From Thermoplasmata archaeon (lineage in GTDB: Archaea; Thermoplasmatota; Thermoplasmata; UBA184): a stretch of DNA of 6,365 bases. Each line of letters opens with the position of its first letter. Position 1 is the first letter of the stretch. Both the position numbers and the translations under genes were made by a program. The notes below the pieces were generated by a model. It was not told where the DNA came from. It was given only the letters and a program-made list of their open reading frames with translations, and made no database searches. This document shows, piece by piece, positions 6,330-6,365 of the stretch. Where the stretch lies: positions 1 to 6,365 of the forward strand of contig JAKAZU010000047.1 in assembly GCA_021826525.1 (NCBI GenBank), in the 5' to 3' direction.

Positions 6330-6365
6330 CGTTGGGCCCGAAAGGTACTGTTCAGCCATCGGGTG

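Overview
The window is GC-rich. It is dominated by a chromosome-organisation operon on the minus strand: smc (6226 to 2600), scpA (2603 to 1623) and scpB (1623 to 961). Together these encode the SMC ATPase, its kleisin and the kleisin-binding winged-helix protein, that is, a complete SMC-ScpAB condensin. Further left on the same strand, 543 bases past scpB, a HIT-family (histidine triad) nucleotide-binding protein starts at 417 and runs off the left edge.

The organism is probably an archaeon, perhaps a GC-rich member of the Thermoplasmatota. The evidence is a TATA-box-like element at the expected distance for a leaderless transcript of the HIT gene (441-448), another AT-rich TATA-like element about 100 bases upstream of smc (6322-6329), and SMC, ScpA and ScpB sequences that are divergent from the well-known bacterial ones. 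The phylum is a guess from general impression; no rRNA or other firm marker is present.

Layout from right to left: 6227-6365 is the smc leader and control region, with the TATA-like element and three TGTCAG repeats. 961-6226 is the three-gene operon, with overlapping stop and start codons at both junctions (ATGA between smc and scpA, TGATG between scpA and scpB). 418-960 has no intact gene, but on the plus strand near 768-923 it holds what looks like the C-terminal end of an NDP-sugar dehydratase/epimerase (extended SDR family), most likely a decayed gene. 1-417 is the HIT gene.

SMC forms the long coiled-coil ATPase arms, ScpA should bridge the two ATPase heads, and ScpB should bind the middle of ScpA. 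Translational coupling of the genes fits joint assembly. The HIT protein seems unrelated and has its own promoter. I found no mobile element, CRISPR array, RNA gene or clearly new multi-gene system. The points worth a second look are the smc upstream repeats, the methionine in the SMC Walker A motif, the N-terminal extension of ScpA, the Pro/Ala tail of ScpB and the epimerase remnant.
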